The notes beneath the pieces are model-generated. The model did not search any database, was not told the DNA's origin, and saw nothing but the letters and a program-made list of their open reading frames with translations. From positions 1-16,045 of the forward strand of contig JAEZCJ010000052.1 in assembly GCA_023433615.1 (NCBI GenBank): a DNA stretch of 16,045 nt, written 5' to 3'. Source of the stretch: Bacillota bacterium. GTDB taxonomy: Bacteria; Bacillota; Bacilli; Paenibacillales; Paenibacillaceae. The position numbers and the translations under genes were made by a program. Shown piece by piece: positions 1 to 7,869 of this stretch. Each line of letters opens with the position of its first letter. Position 1 is the first letter of the stretch.

Positions 1-1
1 C

Positions 2-949
2 AGCGGGTCGATCGCGAGCGGGCATCTGCAGTCAGGCGCGGTGACGGGCGAGAAGCTGAGCGAGCATGCCGTTACGGGCGATAAAATCGCAGCCGGCGCG
101 GTCGACGGCAGCCATCTGACTGAGCGAGCTGTGCAAGGTGACCACTTGAGCATCGGCGCGGTGAGCGCGCAGCATCTGGCGGAAGGCAGCGTGACGCAGG
201 GGAAGCTAGCGAACGGGAGCGTGACTGCGGAGACCATCGCGAGCGGATCGATATCGAGCGAACATCTGCTGCCCGGTTCGGTGACGGGCGATAAGCTGGC
301 CGAACGTTCCGTAACGGGCGATAAAATCGTGCCTGGCGCGGTTATCGGCAGCCATCTGGCAGCGGGAGCGATTGTCGGCGCGCACCTGAGCGTAGGCGCG
401 GTGCACGCGACGGCTTTGGCCGACGGCAGCGTAACGCGCGACAAGCTGGATCCCGGCTTGCTGGCCGAACGGCCGATTCCGGAAGGGGCGGTCGGGACGG
501 TCCAGCTCGTTGAGCGGGCCGTGACCGCCAATAAAATCGACAGGGCCGCGATTCGCGAGTCTCACCTGGCTGAAGGAAGCGTGGGCATGGCTGCGATCCG
601 GGACGATGCCGTCACGGAACGTCACATTCAAGATTACGCCATCCCCGCCACAAAGCTCTCGTTCTCGCCCGTAACCGCTCCGGAAGGTTCCGGCGTCTTG
701 CTGCAGCAGTTCGGAATTGCAAGCTTCATCTTCGACAATCTGGAAGAGCAGACGGAGATCATCGTGACGTTCGATGAAGCCTACGCCGATTCGAACTACG
801 CCATGACCGTGACGTCGGATCAAGCGACGTGCTACGCTTCTCTGAAGCTGAAGACGCAGGAGTTCGCGATTATTGCCGTTACCCGCCATCGCATCGGTCC
901 TTCGCCCAGCGGTACAGTGAACTGGATTGCGGCAGGCATGCGGGCATAG
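2..949 (+). CDS. Decapeptide-repeat fibre-like protein with WIAG-like C-terminal head (5' truncated)
   Basis: The frame is open from the first complete codon at position 2, and the repeat is already in progress there, so the true start lies upstream; the GTG at 41 is an internal repeat Val. From 41 to about 658 the protein is about 21 consecutive ten-residue units with no length variation. Val/Ile sits at position 1 and Leu/Ile at position 6, for example VTGDKLAERS and VTGDKIVPGA. A hydrophobic residue every five positions suggests a beta-helical or trimeric fibre stalk. It is not collagen, since there is no Gly-X-Y. The last ~95 residues form a different, beta-rich domain ending in VNWIAAG, which resembles the WIAG-tail type of Paenibacillus and the C-terminal heads of phage tail fibres (from memory, no search). 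The stalk-plus-head plan recalls exosporium filament proteins. A surface fibre that could be the glycosylation substrate of the downstream enzymes is inference. No terminator is visible after the stop. Confidence 0.8.
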   Translation, partial: SGSIASGHLQSGAVTGEKLSEHAVTGDKIAAGAVDGSHLTERAVQGDHLSIGAVSAQHLAEGSVTQGKLANGSVTAETIASGSISSEHLLPGSVTGDKLAERSVTGDKIVPGAVIGSHLAAGAIVGAHLSVGAVHATALADGSVTRDKLDPGLLAERPIPEGAVGTVQLVERAVTANKIDRAAIRESHLAEGSVGMAAIRDDAVTERHIQDYAIPATKLSFSPVTAPEGSGVLLQQFGIASFIFDNLEEQTEIIVTFDEAYADSNYAMTVTSDQATCYASLKLKTQEFAIIAVTRHRIGPSPSGTVNWIAAGMRA

Positions 950-1229
950 ACGCAAGCGGTATGACTTGTCGATATATAGACCTTGCAAATGGCCGCCTGG
1001 TGCGCAGAACTTCTGCGTGCTCGGCGGCTTATTGCTGCTCCGGCGAAGACGGACAGCCGTACAAGTGCCGTTACGCGCTCGTCTCCGGTACATACAATGA
1101 GAAGGAAAAGGCCGATTGGCGGCAGCAACTTAGCCTATCGATGCATGCGTCCAGCTGCCTGCGACGGGTTGCTTGGCGACCGCTTCTCGTCGATCGGTGC
1201 CCGAATTTATCCGCAAAGGAGGCTCTTGC
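950..1229. other. Intergenic region between the repeat protein and the glycosyltransferase run
   Basis: This 280-base gap has no convincing gene. Frames through it are antisense or out-of-frame shadows with Cys- and Arg-rich, low-complexity translations. A compact inverted repeat lies at 1003-1017 (CGCAGAA-C-TTCTGCG), which could be an operator or a 6-bp hairpin with a 3-nt loop; there is no T-tract, so it is not an intrinsic terminator. The promoter of the downstream operon should lie here, but I see no clear sigma-A -35/-10 pair. A strong ribosome-binding site, AAAGGAGG at 1215-1222, ends the region. Confidence 0.6.
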
Positions 1230-2135
1230 ATGCCGACGGGAAGACGCAAAAAGGCAATCTCGCTGCGGACGGTTGCGGCGGTCAAGCGAGGGAGCCGAGC
1301 TTATCGGAAGGTTCGCAGGCGGAAGGGCACGCCGAATCGTGCCGCCAAGCCGAATTTGCGCAGGAATCCGGTTCGTACCCAGAATGTCTTGGAATCGGGC
1401 GGTACGCCGGTTGTATCCGTCATCATCCCCGTCATGAACGAGCGGAGGACGATCGCAGCCGTTATTCGCGAAGCAAGGCGCGTGCATCCTTCGACTGAGG
1501 TTATCGTTGTCGCCAACGGCTCGCAGGACGGATCGGCTGACATTGCTTCCCGCGCCGGCGCCAAGGTGTATGCGTACTCCGAGCCGCTGGGGCATGATGT
1601 CGGTCGCAGCATCGGCGCATCCAAAGCGCTCGGGAAAGTGCTGCTGTTCATTGACGGGGATATGGTCATCCGCGCCCGCGAGCTGAGACCCTTCGTCCGG
1701 GCGGTCGAATCCGGAACCGTTGACGTCGCGCTCAACGATTATGACGGACCGATCGGGAAGCTGCGCGTCCATGGCGTTGTCCTCGCCAAATTCGCCCTGA
1801 ACGCGATGCTGCGGCGAATCGACCTCGGCGGCGCTTCGATGACGGCCGTGCCCCACGCGTTAAGCCGCCGCGGGCTTGAGACGATCGGAACGGAAGCACT
1901 GTCGGTGCCTCCGCTGGCACACGCGAAAGCTGCGAGCTTGGGGCTTACCGTCAGGCGGATTCGGCACGTGCCGGTAGGGGCATTGAACAAGCCGAGGCCG
2001 GGCCGTGAGCGCAAGCAATCGATCGAACCGCTCATCGTGGGCGATCATTTGGAGGCCGTGGAATGGCTCGTCAACAGGCACGGGATCAGGGGCGGCAATG
2101 AAGAGATACAGCGACAACGTGAGATTGTGAGGTGA
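1230..2135 (+). CDS. Glycosyltransferase family 2-like protein with basic N-terminal tail
   Basis: This is a probable GT-A-fold (GT2-like) glycosyltransferase of 301 residues. The start chosen is ATG 1230, seven bases after AAAGGAGG (1215-1222); the longer frame from 1173 has no such site. Residues 1-50 are Arg/Lys-rich and probably disordered. The catalytic domain begins near residue 60 with VVSVIIPVMNE, followed by VVANGSQDGS (the nucleotide-sugar half of the Rossmann-like fold) and a metal-binding DxD-type motif, DGD, at 142-144 in LLFIDGD. Distinctive segments are SEPLGHDVGRSIGA (117-130) and GGASMTAVPHALSRR (200-214). There are no transmembrane segments, so it is probably cytosolic or peripheral. 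It is a close tandem paralogue of the next gene, whose GTG lies 7 bases after this stop, so the two are surely co-transcribed. Donor and acceptor sugars cannot be read from the sequence. Confidence 0.85.
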   Translation: MPTGRRKKAISLRTVAAVKRGSRAYRKVRRRKGTPNRAAKPNLRRNPVRTQNVLESGGTPVVSVIIPVMNERRTIAAVIREARRVHPSTEVIVVANGSQDGSADIASRAGAKVYAYSEPLGHDVGRSIGASKALGKVLLFIDGDMVIRARELRPFVRAVESGTVDVALNDYDGPIGKLRVHGVVLAKFALNAMLRRIDLGGASMTAVPHALSRRGLETIGTEALSVPPLAHAKAASLGLTVRRIRHVPVGALNKPRPGRERKQSIEPLIVGDHLEAVEWLVNRHGIRGGNEEIQRQREIVR

Positions 2136-2142
2136 TCGAGAC

Positions 2143-3123
2143 GTGGCAATCAAGCGTACGAGGCGTCCGGCAAGAGGACAGCGATCGCCCTATAAGCCGT
2201 CCAAGCGAGCCGCACCGCTTATGCGCAGACGGACACGGTCGACAGTACGGCCGGGCAAGCGGCAGAAGCAGTCCAAGGCTTCATCGGTCCAATCGTCTAG
2301 GTCGCGGCATCGAATGATGCCGCGCCAAGGGGCTAAGATTTCGAAGCCGGCCATGTCGCAAGAGCAACTGCCGGAACGGCTAAGCGCGGCCGCTATCGTG
2401 TCGGTCCGCAACGAAGAGAGCACGATCGCGGAAGTGATCCGGGAGCTGAAGCTGCTGCCGCTGAAAGAGATTATCGTCGTGATCAACGGCAGCACCGACG
2501 GGAGTTATCCTATCGCGAGCCGCATCGACGGCATCGTCATCGTACAATTCTCCGAGCCGCTCGGGCATGATGTCGGCCGAGCTGTTGGCGCGAAGATGAC
2601 GCAGGCGGATATTCTGCTTTTCGTCGACGGCGATATCCCCATCCCTGCAAGTAAGCTCGCGCCTTTCCTAGCGGCAGTCCATCGTGGCGCAGACCTCGCG
2701 CTCAACGATATTACGCCGTTGCTCGGCCCGTTCAGCCGCTGGGATGACGTGTCGCGGGTCAAGGCGTTCTTGAACAGAAGCTTGGGAAGAGCCGAGCTTG
2801 GCGCAGCATCGATGACAGCCGTGCCGCATGCGATCTCGCGCCGAGCACTCGAGACGATCGGCGTCCGAACGCTCGTTGTCCCCCCTAAGGCGCAGGCTGT
2901 GGCCATGCGAAGCGGCTTACGGGTGGAGCTGTGCCGAGCGGTAGATGTCATGAATCGGAACAAGAGGCGCGAGAGCAATGAAGGCAAGGATAATCCGGTC
3001 GCGCGCATGATTGTCGGGGATCACATCGAAGCGCTGCAAGAAGCGATGAACAGCGGCGGTTCGCGGCTCGGCATGGTTGATGCCGTGAGACGGCGCGATG
3101 CAATAGGAGGGAGAGGCATATGA
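2143..3123 (+). CDS. Glycosyltransferase family 2-like protein, tandem paralogue, basic N-terminal tail
   Basis: This is a second GT2-like enzyme of 326 residues. It starts at GTG 2143, preceded by AGGTGA (2130-2135), which overlaps the previous stop. Residues 1-72 are a strongly basic tail, longer than in the upstream paralogue and with unrelated sequence. The catalytic domain starts near residue 83 (AAIVSVRNEE), with VVINGSTDGS (112-121) and a DGD motif at 162-164 (LLFVDGD). It shares SEPLGHDVGRAVGA, ASMTAVPHAISRR and a C-terminal IVGDHIEA with the upstream gene, so the pair arose by duplication; conservation in the fold against free divergence in the tail suggests the tail needs only its charge. 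The stop overlaps the next ATG as ATGA. The donor and acceptor are unknown. Confidence 0.85.
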   Translation: MAIKRTRRPARGQRSPYKPSKRAAPLMRRRTRSTVRPGKRQKQSKASSVQSSRSRHRMMPRQGAKISKPAMSQEQLPERLSAAAIVSVRNEESTIAEVIRELKLLPLKEIIVVINGSTDGSYPIASRIDGIVIVQFSEPLGHDVGRAVGAKMTQADILLFVDGDIPIPASKLAPFLAAVHRGADLALNDITPLLGPFSRWDDVSRVKAFLNRSLGRAELGAASMTAVPHAISRRALETIGVRTLVVPPKAQAVAMRSGLRVELCRAVDVMNRNKRRESNEGKDNPVARMIVGDHIEALQEAMNSGGSRLGMVDAVRRRDAIGGRGI

Positions 3124-3890
3124 GCTTCAACTTGACGAGCATCATTGTTATTAAGAGCAGTCTGGCGCGGCTGCTCGGCTGCGTCGCATCCATCAGGCAA
3201 TACACGGATCCACGTACGACCCCGTATGAGATCATCGCCGCTCTGGACGGCACCGACGACGGAACATCGGAATGGTGCGTCGGCGAACGGATTGCCTTCG
3301 TACGCTTAACGGGAAGCGAAGGATTCCCTGCTGCTTGCAATCGGGGCATGCGGATGGCGACGGGCGAGCAACTGCTCCTGCTGCACGATGATACGATCGT
3401 GACGCGGAATTGGCTGTCCAATCTGTTGACCGCGCTCCGCAGCTCGCCTGAGATCGGCATCGTCGGACCGATCGCGAATCGCGCGAGCGGCAGGCAGCGG
3501 GTCAACCGCCCTTTCGCGGATCTGGCGGAATTCCAGCGCAGCGCGGCGGAGACGAATCATTCCGATCCGGCGATGTGGGAGCCGTCGCTTCGAATCGCCG
3601 GGTTCTGCTTATTGCTTAAGCGAACCGTCTACGAGCGCGTGGGCGAACTGGACGAACGGTACGCCTCTGGATATTACGCGGATGACGATTATTGCTTCCG
3701 GACGTGGAGGCTCGGCTACGGCCTCAGGATCTGCAGGGATACTTATATCTATCATGAAGGCGGCGCCGGCTTCCGACCGTGTCATACGGCGGAGCCCCAG
3801 GAGCTGCTCCGCCGCAATCGTCGAATTTTCATCGATAAATGGGACGTCGACCCCGACTGGCATATCGAGCATAAGGAGGAATCGGGGTGA
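3120..3890 (+). CDS. Glycosyltransferase family 2 protein (rhamnosyltransferase-like)
   Basis: This 256-residue GT2 protein starts at ATG 3120, nine bases after AGGAGG (3105-3110), in a 4-nt ATGA overlap with the gene before it. It shows the usual GT2 order: LDGTDDGTS (42-50), GFPAACNRGM (68-77), a DxD-type LLHDDT (87-92), IVGPIANR (114-121), AGFCLLLKR (160-168) and an acidic DDDYCFR (188-194) where the catalytic base is expected. The pattern resembles WbbL-type rhamnosyl- and other O-antigen-type transferases. The first strand reads SIIVIKSS rather than the usual SIIIPTYN, an unusual variant at the nucleotide-binding edge. It is related to the catalytic domain of the gene at 5693 but lacks both the basic tail and the Tyr/Gly tag. 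Function beyond glycosyl transfer cannot be assigned. Confidence 0.85.
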   Translation: MSFNLTSIIVIKSSLARLLGCVASIRQYTDPRTTPYEIIAALDGTDDGTSEWCVGERIAFVRLTGSEGFPAACNRGMRMATGEQLLLLHDDTIVTRNWLSNLLTALRSSPEIGIVGPIANRASGRQRVNRPFADLAEFQRSAAETNHSDPAMWEPSLRIAGFCLLLKRTVYERVGELDERYASGYYADDDYCFRTWRLGYGLRICRDTYIYHEGGAGFRPCHTAEPQELLRRNRRIFIDKWDVDPDWHIEHKEESG

Positions 3891-4612
3891 AAGCTGTTCT
3901 ATTAGCCGGAGGAACCGGCACTCGGCTGCAACCGCTCACGAATCTGATGAATAAGCATCTGCTCCCTGTCGGCGACCGCCCGATGATCGATCATGCGATC
4001 GCGAAATTGAAGGAAGCCGGCATTACGGACATTATGCTGGTCACCGGCCGCTCTTCGGCAGGGCTGTTCACTTCCTATCTCGGCAGCGGCAAGGATGCGG
4101 AAGTCTCCTTGACTTATCGGATACAAGAGGAGGCGGGCGGGATCGCGCAGGCGCTCTCGCTGGCGGAGCCGTATATCGGCCAAGACGATAAATTCATCGT
4201 GCTGCTCGGGGACAACTTGTACGAAGAGCCGCTGCGCCCGCATATCGAAGCATTCCGCAGACAGCCGTCAGGCGCGCTAGTGCTCTTGAAACGGGTAGAG
4301 GATCCGGCCCGTTACGGCGTTCCGATCTTCGACCCGACCGGAAGGCGGATCGACCGTATCGAGGAGAAGCCGCTTCAACCGGCGAGCGATCTGTGCGTGA
4401 CGGGGATCTACATGTACGGCTCCGACGTATTCGACCGGATCAAGCGCGTACGTCCTTCCTCGCGCGGCGAACTCGAAATTACGGATGTCAATAACGCTTA
4501 TGCGGCAGACGGACAATTGGCGCACCGTATCCTGACGGGCTGGTGGACGGATGCAGGCACGTTCGATTCGCTTCACGAGGCGGCTATTCTGATGCGGGGA
4601 GGACATCGATGA
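3887..4612 (+). CDS. Sugar-1-phosphate nucleotidyltransferase (RmlA/glucose-1-phosphate thymidylyltransferase-like)
   Basis: The predicted reaction is sugar-1-phosphate + NTP to NDP-sugar + PPi, most likely dTDP-glucose from glucose-1-phosphate. The start is GTG 3887, overlapping the previous stop as GTGA, six bases after AAGGAGG (3874-3880). It carries the complete signature: LLAGGTGTRLQPLT (5-18), the sugar-phosphate Lys in NKHLLPV (22-28), GGIAQAL (84-90), LLGDN with the metal-binding Asp (106-110), IEEKP (158-162), RGELEITD (193-200) and WWTDAGTFDSL (219-229). At 241 residues it is the short form and lacks the C-terminal extension of classical RmlA (about 290 residues). No rmlB, rmlC or rmlD lies in the window, so either these are elsewhere or the product is used directly. 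It supplies an activated sugar to the surrounding transferases (inference). Confidence 0.9.
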   Translation: MKAVLLAGGTGTRLQPLTNLMNKHLLPVGDRPMIDHAIAKLKEAGITDIMLVTGRSSAGLFTSYLGSGKDAEVSLTYRIQEEAGGIAQALSLAEPYIGQDDKFIVLLGDNLYEEPLRPHIEAFRRQPSGALVLLKRVEDPARYGVPIFDPTGRRIDRIEEKPLQPASDLCVTGIYMYGSDVFDRIKRVRPSSRGELEITDVNNAYAADGQLAHRILTGWWTDAGTFDSLHEAAILMRGGHR

Positions 4613-5655
4613 TGAGGCGATTAAGAGCGTCGGCTGCCGCCCGCAAGCTGCGCGGGGCAGCGGTCGAGCCGAAGGGGCGCAAGAAGCGGCGCAAGAAGGC
4701 CGATACGGGTCTCGCAGCGGTAAAGCGACGAAGGCTGAACAGGAGAAGGCTGAGGCGCCGGGCTGTGCGCGCCAATGGAGAGAACCGCACAGCGGCTTCC
4801 CTCATTCAGGAAGGAAGCGCCGAGCAGCAAGCGAAGGAAGGCTACGCACGCGGCTATGCGGACGGGCGATACGAAGGCGGCGAGCATCTGCTGGAGCAGG
4901 CGGCGCCTCCGGGGCTGATGCTGGCAGGCGTCGATCTTCGCCAAGTGATCGCGCTCGGCGTCGAGGCGCTGCGACCGACGCTCATCCCCGTTGTCGATGT
5001 CGATACGATATGGAACGAGATGGAGGATGCGATTCACGGCGGCAAGCCTTATTCGGTCGTAAGGCTGGGCGACGGTGAGCTGCTTGCGCTGGCGCATGAT
5101 CTCGTGATCGATGCCGCCACGATCCGCAGGGAAGCGCCGTTCTTATCCTATGCAGGGATCGAGATACCGGACCATGCCTCGCGCGGCTCGCTCGCCGAAG
5201 CCGTTCTTCGCGCGAATGTGGTAGGCGTGCCCTCTTCGCGCAAGCCTTACTACCAGCCTCTCGTGGTTCCTGCCCTTAGCAGCCACGGCATCGATCTTCA
5301 TGCGCTGCGGGTAACGGACTCTACCATTAATTACACCTTATATCTCTCGGGACTTCTCGCCCGGCTGCTGCATGGCAGGCGAATTCTCGCGATCGGGAAC
5401 GAGGCGGCCGGCATGGCCGAGAGGCTGCGCGGCAGCGGGATAACCGTTGCAGGCATCATCACTCCGGTCAGAGGCTTCCCGGATATCGATCGCGTCATCG
5501 GGGAAGCGGGCGCAGCGTCTTTCGATATCGCGCTTGTCTCCGCGGGCATACCGGCGGTCGTGATCGCATCGCGCATCGCGTCGGAGCTGGGGAAGGTCGC
5601 GCTAGATTTTGGCCATATGGCCGATCAGATCGCGAAGGGTCAGGTACAGCTATAG
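4609..5655 (+). CDS. GT-D fold glycosyltransferase with basic and Tyr/Gly-repeat N-terminal tag
   Basis: The 348-residue product starts at ATG 4609 (ATG 4612 is also possible), six bases after GGGGAGG, overlapping the previous stop. Residues 1-55 are very Arg/Lys-rich. Residues 77-91 are the tag EGYARGYADGRYEGG, with Gly at 78, 82, 86 and 90. The catalytic region (about 125-345) matches the GT-D fold family (PF08759, formerly DUF1792): YSVVRLGDGELLAL around 148-161 contains the D-x-E motif (Asp155, Glu157) described as catalytic for the streptococcal enzyme dGT1, which extends O-glycans on the serine-rich adhesin Fap1. The C-terminal LVSAGIPAVVIASRIA and GKVALDFGH are also typical. The family link suggests glycosylation of a surface protein, although the acceptor here is unknown. 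The long frame from 4543 overlaps the RmlA-like gene and is not the start. Confidence 0.87.
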   Translation: MMRRLRASAAARKLRGAAVEPKGRKKRRKKADTGLAAVKRRRLNRRRLRRRAVRANGENRTAASLIQEGSAEQQAKEGYARGYADGRYEGGEHLLEQAAPPGLMLAGVDLRQVIALGVEALRPTLIPVVDVDTIWNEMEDAIHGGKPYSVVRLGDGELLALAHDLVIDAATIRREAPFLSYAGIEIPDHASRGSLAEAVLRANVVGVPSSRKPYYQPLVVPALSSHGIDLHALRVTDSTINYTLYLSGLLARLLHGRRILAIGNEAAGMAERLRGSGITVAGIITPVRGFPDIDRVIGEAGAASFDIALVSAGIPAVVIASRIASELGKVALDFGHMADQIAKGQVQL

Positions 5656-5692
5656 ACGAGTAATCCGGAAGGCTCGAATGGAGGTGAACGGG

Positions 5693-7114
5693 ATGAAGGC
5701 TGCAGGTCAACACCGCCGTGCTCGCAGGCCGGGCAATCGGTCTAAGCGAAGCGTACGGCACAAGAGGAGCGTTCAAAGCAAGCCGAGCCGCCGCGCGGTA
5801 ACCGGCAGCGAACGTTACGACGCCGGCTATACGGAGGGCTATCGGCAAGGCATGGAAGCAGGATGCGGCAGCTACGGCTCCGTCTTCGAAGGCACGAGTA
5901 TCATCATTCCGACTTATAACCAAGCGGAATATCTCAGACAGTGCATCGATTCGATCGCTGATCATACCGACCTTCCCTATGAGATTATCGTCATCGACAA
6001 CGCGTCTACGGACGGTACGGCCGACTACCTGGAGAGCGTGCGCGGCATCGTTCGGCATCGCATTCTGCCGACCAATCTCGGTTTCGCGGCGGCCGTGAAC
6101 CGGGGGCTGATGATGGCGAAGGGAAGCACGGTCGTCCTGCTCAATAACGACACCCTCGTAACGGACCGGTGGCTGGACAATATGCTGCGCTGCCTGATGA
6201 GCGATGAGCGAATCGGCATGGTAGGCCCTGTCACGAACTATATCGGCGGCACGCAGCAGATCGACGTGCCCTACAAGTCCATGCAGGAGATGTTCGCCTA
6301 CGCGAGCGAGCGCAATCAGTCGAATCCGTCCAGCTGGATGAAGACGGACAGATTGGTCGGCTTCTGCCTGCTGTTCCGCAGGGAATTGTGGGAGCGCACC
6401 GGTTATCTGGACGAAGGATTCCGATTCGGCAATTTCGAAGACGACGACTATAACGTCCGCGTGCGGCTCCAAGGGTATAGACTGGTCATCGCGCAGGATG
6501 CGTTCATCCACCACCATGGCAGCGTGAGCACGCGCGCGCTGGGCGATCGTCTGCAGGAAATATACGAAGGGAACGAGCGCTATTACGGCAGCAAATGGGG
6601 AAATCCGCACGCGCTGATTCATCGCGTCAAACAAGCGATGCGGCTAAGGAATCCCGAGGTGCCGCAGGATGAGGAAGCATTAACGGCATTCAGCGAGACG
6701 GACTTCTATCCGCAATTCGTCATCGTCCGAGGGATCGGCGACACGGCCTATTGGATCGCGAACGGCGAGCGAAGGCCGATCACGAGTCCCGTGCAAGCGC
6801 CGATCGTGCGGCTGTCCATGGTCGAGATTCGGCGCTGGCGGTTAGGGACGGAGATGTCGGGTGAAGAAGCGGACGCGGCATGGAGCAGGACCGGCATGGA
6901 GCCGGTTGAACAATCGGGCACCCTTGCCTATACGCCGGAAGGGAATCCGGTGTACTTGGAAGCGGGAGTCGTTCGCCCGTTTGCCTCGCCGATGGCATTG
7001 GAAGCGTGGGGAGCGTCGGCCAAGCCGGCCGTGCGGCTCACGTCCGAACAGCTCGCCGCACGTCAAGAGGGCTTGCCGATCATTGCGCCGATCCGACTGG
7101 AGCAAGCGCTATAA
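5693..7114 (+). CDS. Multidomain GT2 glycosyltransferase: basic tail, Tyr/Gly tag, GT2 domain, two C-terminal modules
   Basis: The start chosen is ATG 5693, five bases after GGAGGTGA (5680-5687); the frame is open to 5609, but that stretch overlaps the previous gene. The 473-residue protein has four parts. Residues 1-36 are basic. Residues 42-57 are the tag YDAGYTEGYRQGMEAG, with Gly at 45, 49, 53 and 57. Residues 67-300 are a GT2 domain with SIIIPTYNQ, VIDNASTDGT, NLGFAAAVNRG, the DxD-type LLNNDT (149-154), VGFCLLFRRE and the acidic NFEDDDYN (247-254). Residues 338-473 hold two copies of a ~55-residue module built around Y-x4-G-x2-R-P-(I/F). A related module ends the GT4 protein at 9923. The whole resembles a processive or complex-bound glycosyltransferase, but its sugar specificity is unknown. 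Confidence 0.88.
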   Translation: MKAAGQHRRARRPGNRSKRSVRHKRSVQSKPSRRAVTGSERYDAGYTEGYRQGMEAGCGSYGSVFEGTSIIIPTYNQAEYLRQCIDSIADHTDLPYEIIVIDNASTDGTADYLESVRGIVRHRILPTNLGFAAAVNRGLMMAKGSTVVLLNNDTLVTDRWLDNMLRCLMSDERIGMVGPVTNYIGGTQQIDVPYKSMQEMFAYASERNQSNPSSWMKTDRLVGFCLLFRRELWERTGYLDEGFRFGNFEDDDYNVRVRLQGYRLVIAQDAFIHHHGSVSTRALGDRLQEIYEGNERYYGSKWGNPHALIHRVKQAMRLRNPEVPQDEEALTAFSETDFYPQFVIVRGIGDTAYWIANGERRPITSPVQAPIVRLSMVEIRRWRLGTEMSGEEADAAWSRTGMEPVEQSGTLAYTPEGNPVYLEAGVVRPFASPMALEAWGASAKPAVRLTSEQLAARQEGLPIIAPIRLEQAL

Positions 7115-7187
7115 GAGCAAGGTGTCAGTAGCATGGCGCATCTGCCCGCATATGCTGTATACAGGTGGATAGGAGGGACATTCGAAC

Positions 7188-7478
7188 ATGCAGCAGCTGA
7201 TCGACGAGGTGATCGAGCATTTATCGGTGTCGCACCAACAATTGGCCCGCATTCTGGAGGCAGAGCGTCATATCGCCGTTCGGATGGCGCAGATCGTCCA
7301 AGCGGTTCCGGATCAGCATCCGGACTTCGGCGGCTTCGACGGCCTGATGGACAGCGCGCAAGCCGTCGGCAAGAATCTCGTGGCGTACCTGAACGGGATT
7401 GCGGAATTGCAAGAGACGCTGGCCGAGCATCTGACCGTGATCGTCAAGGAGTTGGGCGGAGGCGAGAGCGAAGAATAG
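7188..7478 (+). CDS. Small helical protein A of a tandem triad (96 aa)
   Basis: I do not recognise a named family. The start is ATG 7188 with AGGAGGG at 7171-7177, about 11 bases upstream. The 96-residue acidic protein is predicted almost wholly alpha-helical: an N-terminal helix (residues 3-40) with HQQLARILEAERHIAVRM, a short turn PDQHPDFGGFDG (41-52), and a second helix (53-88) with LVAYLNGIAELQETLAEHL. There is no signal peptide, transmembrane segment or catalytic motif. It is the first of three small genes with the same plan, (A/I)xILE in helix 1 and an L/Q-rich helix 2, placed between the multidomain GT2 and the basic Tyr/Gly protein. Helical-bundle scaffold or adaptor subunits of the glycosylation machinery is a guess from context. 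Confidence 0.75.
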   Translation: MQQLIDEVIEHLSVSHQQLARILEAERHIAVRMAQIVQAVPDQHPDFGGFDGLMDSAQAVGKNLVAYLNGIAELQETLAEHLTVIVKELGGGESEE

Positions 7479-7531
7479 CGAGAGAGGTGCTCTTGCCGGA
7501 GAGACGGGATAGATAGGGAGATGAAAACGGC

Positions 7532-7867
7532 ATGGATCGGGAAAAAGCTTACGTGCGCATGCTGGACGCAACCGCCAGAATGCAATGGAACGTTGCCATG
7601 ATATTGGAAGCCAAAGCAGTCGAGGCGGAGAAAATGCGTACCTGGCTCATGAATCATGCTACAGCCGATGCATTCGTCGATCACGAAGGACAGCTCAAGG
7701 GCTCGATTCAAGTGCATGAGCAGGTGATTGAGACGTTGGAGGGCTTGACGAAGCTCGGGCAAGGATTGGCAGGCGTGCTTAAGGCCGCGCTTGGCACGAG
7801 CGAGGAGTCAGGCGGCGGACTCGGGGGCGGCATGTTCGGGGGCTCGTTCGAGATGGGTGACCAATAG
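7532..7867 (+). CDS. Small helical protein B of a tandem triad, Gly-rich C-terminus (111 aa)
   Basis: I recognise no family. ATG 7532 follows AGGGAG (7515-7520) by 11 bases. The protein has a first helix (2-45) containing MQWNVAMILEAKAVEAEKM, a second helix (55-87) containing HEQVIETLEGLTKLGQGLAGVL, and a glycine/methionine-rich flexible tail (about 89-111; SGGGLGGGMFGGSFEMG). The plan parallels the preceding gene: IxILEA in helix 1 and L-x2-L-x2-L-x2-LA in helix 2. It lies 53 bases after that gene and 2 bases before the next, so it is operonic. The Gly-rich tail is unlike its two neighbours and could mediate self-association or surface exposure, which is speculative. Confidence 0.75.
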   Translation: MDREKAYVRMLDATARMQWNVAMILEAKAVEAEKMRTWLMNHATADAFVDHEGQLKGSIQVHEQVIETLEGLTKLGQGLAGVLKAALGTSEESGGGLGGGMFGGSFEMGDQ

Positions 7868-7869
7868 CC

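Noticed and set aside
2..658. 30-base periodic repeats as a CRISPR array or DNA satellite
   Set aside because: The period is a coding decapeptide with one open frame; units diverge freely at synonymous and variable positions, and there are no identical repeats with unique spacers.
1073..1099. Sigma-K-like promoter (AC, 16-base spacer, CATACAATG) before the glycosyltransferase operon
   Set aside because: The -10 differs from CATANNNTA at the last position and the -35 is only two bases, so chance is likely. It would matter for the spore hypothesis but cannot be called from sequence alone.
829..1437. 202-codon forward frame spanning the end of the repeat gene, the gap and the start of the first GT2
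   Set aside because: It overlaps two real genes out of frame, is Cys/Arg/Ser-rich, and has no ribosome-binding site.
5495..6634. 379-codon open frame on the reverse strand across the GT-D and GT2 genes
   Set aside because: It is antisense to two well-supported genes with catalytic motifs. The translation is low in structure and has no ribosome-binding site or motif; GC-rich coding DNA commonly leaves such open shadows.
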